This document shows positions 1-10,347 of a stretch of 64,000 bases of DNA, piece after piece. The DNA lies in NCBI GenBank assembly GCA_002197995.1, contig NGZR01000002.1, forward strand, positions 3,968,001 through 4,032,000. The letters run 5' to 3'. The notes under the pieces were generated by a model, which was given only the letters and a program-made list of their open reading frames with translations, was not told the DNA's origin and did no database searches. This stretch comes from Gaeumannomyces sp. JS-464. Its lineage: Eukaryota > Ascomycota > Sordariomycetes > Magnaporthales > Magnaporthaceae. The stretch's first letter is position 1. Each line of letters begins with the position of its first letter. Both the position numbers and the translations under genes were made by a program.

Positions 1-527
1 GACGCCGCCACTCCAACAATTGGATTCAGGGCTCGCCGATGCTGGGATGGGGAAGGGGCGCTGACGTCCTGCCAACGAATGAAGGCTACAGGGGTTGCTT
101 GAGCTCGCGAATCGAAGCACGCCTGTGATTTTTCAGTCCACAGGTGTGGGCCCGGCCTGCCATTGCGGCATAGCACCAGCCTCGCGGAAAAGACCTCGAT
201 GCGATCCGAGAGATTTTTTTTTTTTTTTTTTCATTGCACGCACAAAACGAATCAAGTTAAAGTGAAAATATCGTGCACTAGCTGAATGATGCATTATTCT
301 GACCTGAATTCACATATTCCAAAATATTCTAGCCGTCAGCTCGAAACTGTCATCTCACTCATCACTCATTTTCAACGGCTTTCAGAACTGATTCTGGGTG
401 GACAGGGGGTGACGAAAGAGGAAGGGGAAAAAGATAAGAAAAACCCGTTCGGGCTCTTCTCTCCTCCAACTCCCAACACCAAAGGCCCCTAGCCAATCAA
501 CCAGAAAGAGAGCAATACACTGCCAAG
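1..527. other. Intergenic region upstream of RIX1
   Basis: No convincing gene is visible. The stretch contains an 18-nt T run at 214-231 and, just before the RIX1 start, a pyrimidine-rich leader at about 450-485 of the kind common in fungal 5' UTRs. The small open frame at 286-492 has no recognisable protein character. Confidence 0.6.
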
Positions 528-3019
528 ATGGCTACCGCAACTCCCGATCTCCGGGTCGTTTGCCGAAAATTAGTGTCGACTCCCGCAGACGATCTCCTCA
601 GGGTGTGCCCAAGTCTGGTGAACCATGTCCTCCGCTGCGGTCGTTCACTGTCTGCGCCGGCCGAGGCGCGGCCAAAGGATAGCGGAAATGAGGCTGCCAT
701 GCTTGTCCACAAGCTCAAAACTCACATCACCACTCTGCTGAACGGCAGGACTCCAGCTAGCCGCTTCGCCGGCATGGTATTGGTCAAGGCTGTGGTAGAC
801 GTTGGCGGTTGGGAGTGCCTGAGGACGGCCGAGCCGTGGGTTCGCGGACTGCTGTCCATGCTCCAGGTAACTATCTACCCACCTACCTATCTTACTTACC
901 TATCTGCCCAAATATCGGGCATGCAGCTATCACAAGCCATAAACCTAGGTACCTACTAACACGCCTCCCAGAAACCCGACCCCATGTCGTCAAAGGAGCT
1001 TTGCGTAGTGACACTGGTCAGGATATATACTCTTCTCCACGAGTACCCAACCCTGATCCGGGAGATAGCAACCCCTACTCTTCCCACTTTGCAACCGCGT
1101 GTCTCCAGCTCTTAAAGCCACCATCGTCTGCCAAATCGCCCAAAGCGTCGGCGGGTTTGGTCGAAACGGTTGTACTGCGCACTTGCCGCCATCGTGCCTT
1201 TGTTCCCCACTACCCTCCGCCCCTTCAATGGGCAGATCCGGGCGGCGTCCGCGCGTACGTGGCCCGACCTTGTCGGACCCGAACCGGTCCCTCAAAGTCT
1301 AAGGGAGTGCTCTCGCGTCTGATGCTCACCCTACATCATACGGCCCCGAAGAACACGCACTCAGACGAATGGGCTAGCGTTCTGACCGGCTGGCTCAAGG
1401 ACTCGCACGCCACAGCCGATCAGGTTTTCCGTGCCGTTCAAGAGTCATGGGAGCCCCCTTCGGGTCACACAGTCCGTGACGTTTCGACCGATGACGAGCC
1501 TCAGGGGAGGTGGGAAGCAGCCCAACGAGCTGCCCCCTGGACAGGTCTGGACTCTGGAGCCCAGAGGCTTCGGGGCCTGCTCGAGGCCATATCGGACTGT
1601 GTCGGCACTGCCTCCAAACCCTCCGTGGCTCTCCCAGTCTCTGGTCTGACTGACCTAGTTTCGCGGATTCTTCTCATCCTACCTCCTCCTCCCGGAGTCG
1701 CTGATCGCGATCTCGCAATGCAGCTCAACCCCAATGTTGGCCGTGAGGAAAGGGACGAACTGTGGAGCGTTCTGCCACAACTGCATATCGCAGCCCTCCA
1801 GCTCGTACACAGCCTCGCACAAAGGCTTGGGCGTAATTTACTGCCACTAGCTTCCGAGATTCTCGACCAGGCCGTCCGCACGCTCGCCTCGTACCCGCAG
1901 CTGGCCGATGCGCGCCAGACCGTGTTCGCTCTGATACGAGATCTCCTGCCCATTTGCGGCCCGACTCTTCCCAGGATATCTGTCGACTCGCTCGCTCTCA
2001 CCCTTCAGATATGCTGTCACGACCTCCTGGTCGCGGCCGGCTTTGCGCAGGATGAGACCCAGGAAAAACAAGCCAAGACGAATGGCACCAAGGTCGTCGG
2101 TGCGCAGGCGAACGCAGACCTCTTCCTGCCCAACAAAAGCACGGCATCCTCCTCCGCAGCGGCTGCCCCAACTGCGACAGGGCGGCAGCAGAAACCCTCT
2201 GCACCGAGCGCGGACCACCTCGCCGCGGCAGAGGCGCTGCTCGAGGCCGCCCTGTCGCACCTGCCGCAGCAACACCTCAAGAAGGCCGAGCGCGCGCTCC
2301 TCGACCGCACCGCCATCCTGTGCCGCAGCAAGGCCGCCATGCTCGCCGGCGTGCTGAACCCTTACGTGGACAAGAGCGGGCGCGCATTCGCAAACACGTT
2401 CCCGTTCCTGGCCAGGCAGTACCCGGGAGACGCGGGCGTGGAGCTGCTCAGGACGAACCTACGCACGAAGCCGCACCATTTTGGCAGTATCTTTGTCGGT
2501 GGCCGCCACGGAGATGGCGAGGAGGGAGAGAATGCCGAGGACGACGCTGGCGACGGGGGACGTGGGGGCAGCATCATAGCAGGATCTACGCTCACCGTTT
2601 TCCGGAGCCAAAATTTCGGCAGCGCTGCTACCGAAGCGACGACCTCGGGTGCCGAGACCGCTGTTGTCGGCGGCTTCTCCCGCTATTTTGAGAGCAGCAA
2701 AATGGAGGTGGATGGTGAGACCCAGGACTCAGGCAATGGGTCAACTCAGCCGAGTGCTCAGCCCGCAGAGGAGGCGCCCTTCGTACCCCTAGTACTCAAG
2801 CGCAAGAGCGTCGACGACGGCGACGACGAGCCGGTGGGAGCGCCTGCAAAGCGACAGGACAAGGGAAAATCTGCATCGGTAGCCGCGCCTTCACCCCCAC
2901 AGGCACCTCAGAAGGCCACAGCTGGTGGTGATTCGAGTGACAGCGATGACGAAAGCGCCCAGCTCGAGATGGTTCTTGATGACGATGATGAAGATGAGGG
3001 CGAGGACGAGGAAGATTAG
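528..3019 (+). CDS. rix1: Pre-rRNA-processing protein RIX1 (frameshifted in this sequence)
   Basis: RIX1 is a nucleolar/nucleoplasmic subunit of the Rix1-Ipi complex that matures pre-60S ribosomes and ITS2. Exon 1 (528-866) encodes the N-terminal RIX1 domain (RFAGMVLVKAVVDVGGWE). A GT-AG intron follows (867-971), and exon 2 opens in phase with KPDPMSSKELCVVTLVRIYT, as expected for the family. The same protein then moves between frames: near 1093 (ACTTTGCA would need a fourth T to join LPT to FATACLQLL), near 1175, and near 1312 (CGCGTCTG would need an extra C). From about 1313 to the stop the frame is open. It runs through APKNTHSDEWASVLTGWLKD and a Lys/Ser-rich tail that ends in an Asp/Glu block. 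Net length is compatible with an intact gene after correction. I therefore infer consensus errors, not a pseudogene. Confident on family, moderate on exact sequence. Confidence 0.85.
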
Positions 3020-3636
3020 GATTGGCCAGCGAGATATTCAAATTGGCAAACCCTTACAGCGTATGTCCATCGAGCTCGTGCCTTCACAATCACTTGATGC
3101 CCTGGGTCAGCTTTTGAGAAAGGGGAACGTGAGCCAAGAGGTGTTTCTCTACCGTCCTATATTATTCTACATAATACGCACAGCAAATTCCTCACGGTTG
3201 CCGTCCTGTCCTCGCGTTCTTCCAATGTTCTAATCTAGGTCCACACCTTTCCCCAGAGCCGCGCGAGTACGGTGGTCAGACGGCGCAGCCTATTTCGTAG
3301 TTTATCTGTGTAGTCCTTGAAGATCCTTAAGCGCCACCCAATTCCACTCCGAGATATGGGTTGCTTCTAACGTAGCAGAGTTCAACAATTCAAATCGAGC
3401 CGGTTCCTTCCTCGGGCCACCTCGCCTCCCTGTACCCATCGGAAAGAAGAGCAAAGAAATGCAAAAGAAGCAAGAAGAAATAAGGGGGGAATGAGACGAA
3501 ACAATGGAAAAAGCTAAGTGTATGAATAACCGGGAGGCTTCCCTGTAGATAGCACGGCAGGAACGAGCAATCAATCACCAGAGGGGTAGAAAGGAAGGGT
3601 AGAGAGAAACAGAGGCAGGCCGCAAAGCAGACCCTG
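3020..3636. other. Convergent intergenic region between RIX1 and the WW gene
   Basis: About 0.6 kb lies between two gene 3' ends that face each other. It should hold both 3' UTRs. I see no additional coding signal. Confidence 0.55.
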
Positions 3637-4545
3637 TCAGTCCCTCAGCCAAGCCTTCTTCTTCTCCTCCCTCTTGGCCTTCCGCTTCTCCCTAAAGTGC
3701 TTCAGCTCGCCCTTGCTGAGGCGCTTGCCGGCGCGCTCGGCCTTTAGGCTCCTCCCGTCGTGCGCGTTTGCGGCCGCGTCGACATCGAAGAAGCCGTTCA
3801 TCTGGCGCCGCGACCTCGCCTCGTCGCCATGCCAGTCCGCGCCCTGGTCCGGTCGCTGAGGCCGGCCGGTCACGCGGTTGAACGCGACGCCAGACAGCAG
3901 CTGGCTCGGGTCCGCCAGCCCCGCCACCACCGACGTCTGGTCATCATCCTCCTCCTCTTCCTTAGGCCCGTTCTGTGCGTACCACGTGTCATAGTCCCCG
4001 TGTATTGCGGGGTTGTAGCCGCCCGCGGCGGTGGGAAGGGGCGGCGGCGCAGGTGGCTGAGGGCCCGCCGCTGCGTCAGTCGTGGCAGTGGCTGTGGACG
4101 ACGAAGCGGCTATGCGCGGGTTCTCCCAGGTGGTCGCTCCTGTCAATCTATTGAAGAAGTAGTATCGTTGTGCTTCGGCATGCCACATAAAATCCCAACC
4201 ATCGTCCTCCTGGGGTTGCTGCTGCTCCGGGACGGGCTCGGCGGGTAATGGCGGTTGTGTCTCTGCAGGCTGCGAGGTCACGCTGGCGACAGGCTTGCCG
4301 TCATTATCGGTAGCATCACCACCTGCCTCGCCCTCCTCCTTCTCGTGTTTGTCGGCCGGGTATTCGTCAGGTTTGGGGGATGCGACTGGCTCTGAGGGGA
4401 CAGGGGCTGCAGGTTCGGTTGTTGTTTGCGGCGATTGCGACGCTTGGCTGGGCGACGCCGCTGCGGGTGGCTCAGTCGGCTTGGCGTCGCCGTCCCGCGT
4501 GGCCTTCGCGTCGGGCGCCGGCGTCGAATCCGCCGGCGAAGTCAT
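3637..4545 (-). CDS. WW-domain protein
   Basis: A single-exon 302-residue protein starts at the ATG at 4545. Residues 1-112 are a low-complexity Pro/Ala/Ser/Glu-rich disordered region. A WW domain occupies about residues 115-145, with the two signature tryptophans in FMWHAEAQRYYF and TGATTWENP. A Pro-rich and acidic linker follows. The C-terminus is strongly basic (HFREKRKAKREEKKKAWLRD) and could serve as a nuclear localisation or RNA-binding tail. WW domains bind proline-rich ligands, and many fungal examples with this layout are splicing- or transcription-associated. That role is inferred, not shown. The frame is fully open with no intron signals. It is convergent with RIX1 and divergent from the DUF1295 gene. 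Confidence 0.8.
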   Translation of the reverse strand: MTSPADSTPAPDAKATRDGDAKPTEPPAAASPSQASQSPQTTTEPAAPVPSEPVASPKPDEYPADKHEKEEGEAGGDATDNDGKPVASVTSQPAETQPPLPAEPVPEQQQPQEDDGWDFMWHAEAQRYYFFNRLTGATTWENPRIAASSSTATATTDAAAGPQPPAPPPLPTAAGGYNPAIHGDYDTWYAQNGPKEEEEDDDQTSVVAGLADPSQLLSGVAFNRVTGRPQRPDQGADWHGDEARSRRQMNGFFDVDAAANAHDGRSLKAERAGKRLSKGELKHFREKRKAKREEKKKAWLRD

Positions 4546-5365
4546 CGTGGGTCCGGGAAGTTATCAGCTACCTACAGAGGAGGCAAGTCTAGCCCCAGGA
4601 TCATGATTGTTCAGTATCTGCGATTGCTCGCTCCGAAAAGAGGGTCCTAGAGGATCCAATTGTGCTCATATGGAAGCTCATCGGGACTGCGACCATAACT
4701 ACCTGGCCTTGTAACTGAGGCTGACACGATTGCGGCAGATGCCGGCGGCGGGACAAGGTGAATTCGACGGGGTTTTGATGGATAAAGACGGGCTTCGCAG
4801 CACGAAAGGTTGGAAATTGGAGGTTTGGAGAAGCGACGAGGCTCGACTGCAGGCAGCCCCACCCATGGCGCAAGCAATCCACTTTCGTGAAGCCGCGCGC
4901 ATAGAGCGGGGCGTGATCGCTCCGACAGCAAGCCAACTGGACAACAGCAAATCACTGACCCCAAGTAGGTACCTTTCGCCAGATCGGGCAGCTGCCATAG
5001 AGCTATTGCGCTACCGAGACCCCCAAATAATCGTCCGGGCTGGGCTTTGGGGTTGCATCAACCTCGGCCGATGCATTGCCCGCCACTCGATGGTCAGCGA
5101 CCCGAAACACTGTCGTGATCACTGTTTCCTCGTACCCACAAAATAGGCGGCGGTCCAGTCTGTCTCCCACCCCTCCGAAAGCGGCCCCAAACTCTCAGTG
5201 TTATGCGCTCAGTAATCTGCCCCAGGTTTGATGTCGTCACGACGTTGAATCGTCTCCCTATAAGTCCACATCCCCCGCGGGTGCTAGGGACTCACCTGGC
5301 AGTCCATAGGCCGGCGTACCACACACAGCATCGGGCAGACTTGTCCGAAATACAAGTGATTCAAA
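4546..5365. other. Divergent promoter region, WW gene / DUF1295 gene
   Basis: About 0.8 kb separates two divergently transcribed starts. It contains a TAGGTACCTTT element near 4964-4974, part of a repeated GGTACCTA motif in this window. The open frame at 4730-5146 does not look like a protein and I do not call it. Confidence 0.5.
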
Positions 5366-6551
5366 ATGGGGCTCCTACAAAGCCTCCTTCACATTACCAA
5401 CTTCAAGAACCCCTTCTTGCGGACTCTGGTGCCAAGCGTTGGCCTCGTCTTTGCACTCCAGCTTGGCGTCGCTGCTCCCAGCATTGCGCTGCAATCGGAT
5501 CGTTTCTATGAGTAGGCACCAACACCAATAATCTCCTCTTCTTAGCCCAAGGTGGCTTCTGAAGTGTAACTAGCAGAATGAATCCTGTAAGCTAAATGCC
5601 TCTGCAGTGTCTCGGGCTCCCTCACGTACTTGGCAGCCACCGCGCTGAGTCTGTACCTCCCGGCTCTCCGCGCGCGCGCCGCCGCCTCCCTAGCCGGAGC
5701 CCCCAAGCCCGAGCTCCCGAGTCTGCTGGCCGCCCTCACCGGCTCGGGACCGCCTAGCGCCATGAACTGGCGCCAGGCCGCTCTGAGCGCCGCCATCGGC
5801 ATGTGGGCCACCCGCCTGGGCTCGTACCTGTTCTACCGTATCCTCAAGGAGGGCAAGGACTCGCGCTTCGATGTCATCAAGAATAACCCGCGCCGGTTCG
5901 TGTTCGCCTTTGTAGCCCAGGCCGTGTGGGTCACGCTGTGCTCGTTGCCTGTCCTCGCCGTGAACTCGGTCCCCGCCGCCGCCCTCGCCGCCGCCGCGCG
6001 TTCCTCTGCCTTCGGGGTTCGCGTCACTGATTTGCTCGGTCTTGGACTTTTCGCCCTTGGTTTCGGATTCGAGGTCGTTGCCGACCGCCAGAAGTCACGC
6101 TGGGTGGAGGAGAAGCACAACAAGATTCACGATGAGGCTTTCATGACACGCGGTCTGTGGTCCAAGAGGTAAGCCCGACACCGTGCTCCATTTTCCCATC
6201 GCATGGAGAAGCAAAGAGGATCGCAGGAGCTCACGTGAATTGCCGCGAACCTGTAGTCAATATCCAAACTATTTTGGCGAGATCACCCTGTGGACTGGCA
6301 TCGCTACGGCGGCCGCTGGAATTCTGCGCGCGCCGGCGACCCAGGCGGCCATCGGTCTTGGTGGAGGGATCGGCGGCATGATGGCTACGACGGCCATGTC
6401 AGTCGTCAGCCCTGCCTTCTCGTACTTCATCCTGACCAAGCTTTCGGGTATCCCACTCAGCGAGCGCAAGTACAACAAGCTGTACGGGGATCGGAAGGAT
6501 TACCAGGAGTGGAAGGCAAACACGCCGAGGTTGATCCCCAAAATCATATAG
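5366..6551 (+). CDS. DUF1295 family integral membrane protein (steroid-reductase-like fold)
   Basis: Three exons give a clean reading frame: 5366-5511, 5608-6168 and 6257-6551, with introns 5512-5607 and 6169-6256 (GTAGGC/CAG and GTAAGC/TAG). The protein has several hydrophobic helices. It carries the family hallmarks MWATRLGSYLFYRI, a FEVVADRQKSRW motif, and, across the second splice junction, WSKSQYPNYFGEITLWTGI. The last of these is the NADPH/sterol-reductase-like signature of DUF1295 proteins. The C-terminus reads SERKYNKLYGDRKDYQEWK. Family members resemble ER 5-alpha/ICMT-type methyltransferase-reductase folds. No substrate is established, so function is unassigned. The splice model is strongly supported because conserved motifs join in frame at both junctions. 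Confidence 0.88.
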
Positions 6552-7291
6552 CTATACGTCGCAGATGGAAGGAGTGCGAGACCGTGGATATTTTCTATTG
6601 GATATATCCGAGAAATCTATGGATCATGCAATTCCTCCAGCTGGCGGCACCGGCGATCTGCTCAGAGTGCCAAGATCCTGTGTGAAGACTATAAATTCGA
6701 TAACATAAGACGAAGACAAGAAAACAACCCCAATTAAAGACATTCTGAGAAGCCCCGATAAAACATCCATGATAAGTTAATATGGTTCCTGGTTATAATC
6801 TGCGAGTGTCTGCCATTCCTGACCCCTGGTCGGGAGGAGTCGTGTCCCACAAAGTGAATATCAAACACGTATGGCAGGTACGCCAGGATAATGTGGCGGA
6901 GCAAGCACACGGACGGAAATATAGCTGGGAAAAAAGACCAAGGGACAACGGGATAGTGGCATTGCCTTTGGTATATGGCAGGAAACGACGTGAACCCTCC
7001 TGCGAAGGTTTTCATTTTTTTCCAGCCCATACAATGTTATGATGTATCCCATTTACCTTTAGCTCGAACTTCCGCGCCATTTATAAATGCAGTCGTTGAA
7101 AAGAAAACCTTTAAATACCAAGGGCGGCAAAACTATGTCAGTCACTGGAAAATGAGGAGTAGTAATATGAGAAACCGGTATCGAGAGAATGGTCGTATGG
7201 TCCGGTAGGCTCGTGTTGGAGAGCATTTCGATGTGGGGTGGGGCAGCCCTGCCATTATGAATCTGCAAGGAAGCAATGATTTGCATCAAAT
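6552..7291. other. Intergenic region upstream of tRNA-Val
   Basis: AT-richer spacer of about 0.74 kb holding the 3' UTR of the DUF1295 gene. I see no protein-coding signal. Confidence 0.5.
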
Positions 7292-7365
7292 GGTCCGATG
7301 GTGTAGTCGGTTATCACGTGAGCTTAACACGCTCAAGGTCCTCAGTTCGATCCTGGGTCGGATCA
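7292..7365 (+). tRNA. trnV-AAC: tRNA-Val (anticodon AAC)
   Basis: The 74-nt sequence folds into a complete cloverleaf. The acceptor arm pairs GGTCCGA (7292-7298) with TCGGATC (7358-7364), with one G-U pair and A as discriminator base. The D arm is GTG/CAC. The anticodon stem TGAGC/GCTCA encloses the loop TTAACAC, giving anticodon AAC. The T arm CTCAG/CTGGG encloses TTCGATC. There is no intron, and CCA is not encoded, as in eukaryotes. T5 runs follow at 7373-7377 and 7385-7389. Confidence 0.95.
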
Positions 7366-7372
7366 GTTGATG

Positions 7373-7389
7373 TTTTTGCTTTTGTTTTT
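7373..7389 (+). terminator. Pol III terminator after tRNA-Val
   Basis: Two T5 tracts (7373-7377 and 7385-7389) lie within 25 nt of the tRNA 3' end, the usual RNA polymerase III stop signal. Confidence 0.7.
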
Positions 7390-10347
7390 CCGTATGGCCT
7401 GGCAATTCGAGTTGGTTCATTTCCCTCTTTTATTCCTCCACCCACCCTTCTTCGTCTCATTAACTTTGGGATTGTTCCTACTGACATTTGTTTTTCCTTC
7501 TTGCCTGCCTTTTTATCCCTTTCTTTTGCGTCTGAGCCTCTCGACGTGCAATCAAGGAATTGTAGCCGCCCCTTGGCGATGAAGCTGCTCGGTGGTTGCC
7601 AGTCCATCAGGATTTGATCCTAGCGTCAAAGGAGGCGCAGCAATTTTCTGACGGCGAAGGACCCCCGCCGATGTTTCTTCGCGTTTGATGTGTTTTGAGG
7701 GCGTTCCAGGCCCAGCCAGTGGACGTTGCGGCCAATCCCTAGTACTAGCGCACATCTCCCACTGTGTTGGCAGCTGGTATGACCCTACATATCGAGGAGA
7801 TCCACAAGCGGGGGCAAGATTAGGAAGTGGGACCCGCGGACTGCCACGCTTGCGTCTGTGCAAAGAAACAGAAATAGCAAAAGTACTGGCGGTGCTGGGT
7901 CCCCCCATGTGTTGATTGCTGCTCTGGTGGGCTAGTATGGATTTCGACTCGGGGATCTCAATGCTTTGAAGGCCCTTTTGGAGCAGAGCTCAGGCACGGA
8001 CCTTGCTTTTCAGATTCGGAACATCTTCGTCCTTCGAGATGAAGATAGACGACGACTCGATGTCGGGCTGTTTGTGGGCAATTTCCGGGATTTCTGGAAG
8101 ACGGTCCGCGGACTTGGGTTGCATTCTGACGGGGAGTCAAGGAACTACCACCGTGTACGTGCGGTCTACTCGTCCCGGCGTAGCATGAGATTGAGGCGGC
8201 CAAACGACGAGCTTAATCTCCAAAGTGGCATGCCGAAGCGACCTTGATGTTGGGATCTGGCGGAATCCAAACAGACGAGGCTTCATGCCTGCTTCACGGG
8301 ATCGTCTGAAGGCTAATGTCTCCCCACCATCCTTGCCAGCTTTGCCCATCTCGACAACTGGAAAAAAGAGGAAGAAAAAAAAAAGGCCGAAAATCCCCAG
8401 GATCAGGGATGTACGGGAGGCGCATCCTGTCACTCTGATGAACAGCCACACAGCAGCAGTTCGCTTGCTTTGCCATTTCTTGGCATCCCCGGATGGGGGC
8501 GTGCGCGATCGCCCAGGTTTCAGTTGCGCACCCCTCGGGGCAAGGCACAGGGGCTGGTTTGAGGCCCTGGAAGTGCTGTATCATCGCCATCAGGGAAACC
8601 TACTCAATTCTCTGGTCAGAGCGGCGCCTCACCTGGGTCGCTTCGATACAGCAGAGAAGGAAGAGGCGAATATCAAATTGCAATTGCTTGCCTCAGGCAC
8701 CACTAGACCTAGAATCCAGCTATCTTTGCAAGCCGTGTCGCTCGCCGGCGGCATCGTTTGATCGCCACCCACATGGGTTTGAGATAGAGAGAAAGCAAGT
8801 GGCAGGCTGTGGCGGCTGCTGTCTGTCAGTGTCGGGGCTTGTCGAAGTTTGCTGTCAGCGGACGCCCCGACGAACAGCTTCGATCGACGCCGTTAATCAA
8901 AACAGCTGTCTCGACTTGGCAAAACAAAAACGAGATGCAGACAGGCAAAACATGGCGCCGCCACCTGTCGTCGAGCTGCCGTTGATGGTGAGATGGACAG
9001 GATATTGGAGCCGGGTGAGATGTTCTTTTGCTTCTAGGCACGCCAAATCGCCATGCACCAGGATACCCATCGTCGCCCGAACTTAGCGCCTCGTCTTACA
9101 TGCGGCGGGTTGCGGGCGAGTCTCATGCCCAGCAAGCGCCTGCTTGGTCTGATCGGCTGCGGGAGAGCGCCCGCGACCACCCAACCATCCCTTTCACCGG
9201 TAATCATCTCTTCACGTTCTTGGGACCGGCATCTGGCCAAGACGTTCGTTTTCTGCGTGCACCGGCAAGGATATTTCTTGGCGCATCTGGTTCTCGAAAC
9301 CTGGACGATGCTGATCGCAATACCATTGGCCACGGTTTTGTCCATATACCACTATCCGCCGTAACCCTGGGCCCAAAACCGACCGCGTCTGTGTGGCTCC
9401 CCAAAACCTTCCGCATCGGGAGCTGGCCGGCCAAAGGGGTGGGCGTGTCGGTCGGTGCGGGCGTTTGCCCCTGAGGTGGGACTGTGGTTGGGGGGGGCTC
9501 CGCGAACGGCACTTGGCTGGGAGACCCCCGCGACGATCCCAGGTCCAGTCGAGGAACCGTCCGCTCCGTCCTCCCCGGCGGCTGTGCTTCGCGCCGTTTC
9601 CTGTTCCGAACCTGGCCGCGGCCCTGGGAGCCCACCCACGTCAAACGGGCCTTCTAGACCGTGGCGCCCGGCGCGGATTGCGTGCGCAGGGGGAAGGCTG
9701 CCCACCCCTGTGGTGGCCGTTGCGCCCCCGCGGCCGAGCGCGCCTCCAGCTTCCCACACGCCCCTCCCCTCCCTCGCATGCTGGGTACCTGGCTGCAGTC
9801 TGGACCGCCGTCCAGCGGATGTTGTACCCCGCGCGTTTTGGTCTTATCCGTCGCGGTCCCTGATCCCGGCGTGAGGAAGCGGGTATCAGCCTCATGTTTC
9901 CAAAAGTCTCATCGCATGTCCTGGGAGACAGGGCCTTGGCACAAAGCCTTGTCCGGGCCTCCCACGCCCGCGCCGACGGGTCCTCGTCACTCGCCGTCGC
10001 GGAGATCCTCTCCAGGTGGAGGCAGCAGCCCCAAGTGGGTGAGCTCGTTGTTGGATCTTTTCTGTATAAGACTGCTTTGCCCTTTCCAGTTTGTGTCCCC
10101 GAAAAAGAATCCCATCTCTTCATCAGCCACTCTCCATCCTTCCGTTGTCCTTACCGGTTGGATTTCTTTCCTTTTTTAATCTTCACCTTCACTTCTATCA
10201 TAGGCCAGTCCTACTTTTGTCTTTGACAGATACCAGAGCTGTGCTCTATTCAAGCCTCATAGTTTCCTCTTTGAGCACTTTCATTTCTTTTTACCAACTT
10301 TTTTTCTCTTTTCTTTTTCTTTCCCACTCTCTCATTCCACAGTCAAG
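7390..10347. other. 3-kb interval without a supported gene; upstream region of the secreted repeat protein
   Basis: Many overlapping open frames occur here because the DNA is GC-rich, especially 9.3-10.0 kb. None shows domain-like character, consistent splice signals or a family motif. The last 300 bp turn pyrimidine-rich and probably form the promoter and 5' UTR of the downstream gene. I saw no transposon ends or RIP-like AT collapse. Confidence 0.5.
10065..10071 (+). promoter_or_regulatory. Candidate TATA element for the secreted repeat protein
   Basis: TATAAGA sits about 280 bp before the ATG and is followed by long C/T-rich tracts (10.1-10.34 kb) typical of highly expressed fungal promoters. 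Position and sequence only; no transcript data. Confidence 0.35.

Noticed and set aside
528..1320. RIX1, TBP and SR140-like as pseudogenes or programmed-frameshift genes
   Set aside because: Too many shifts, at different short homopolymers, in unlinked essential genes. No shared slippery heptamer or stimulatory structure is seen.
8225..9086. Overlapping plus-strand frames of 178 and 197 codons
   Set aside because: No start context, domain or splice logic. The translations look random and mutually overlap.
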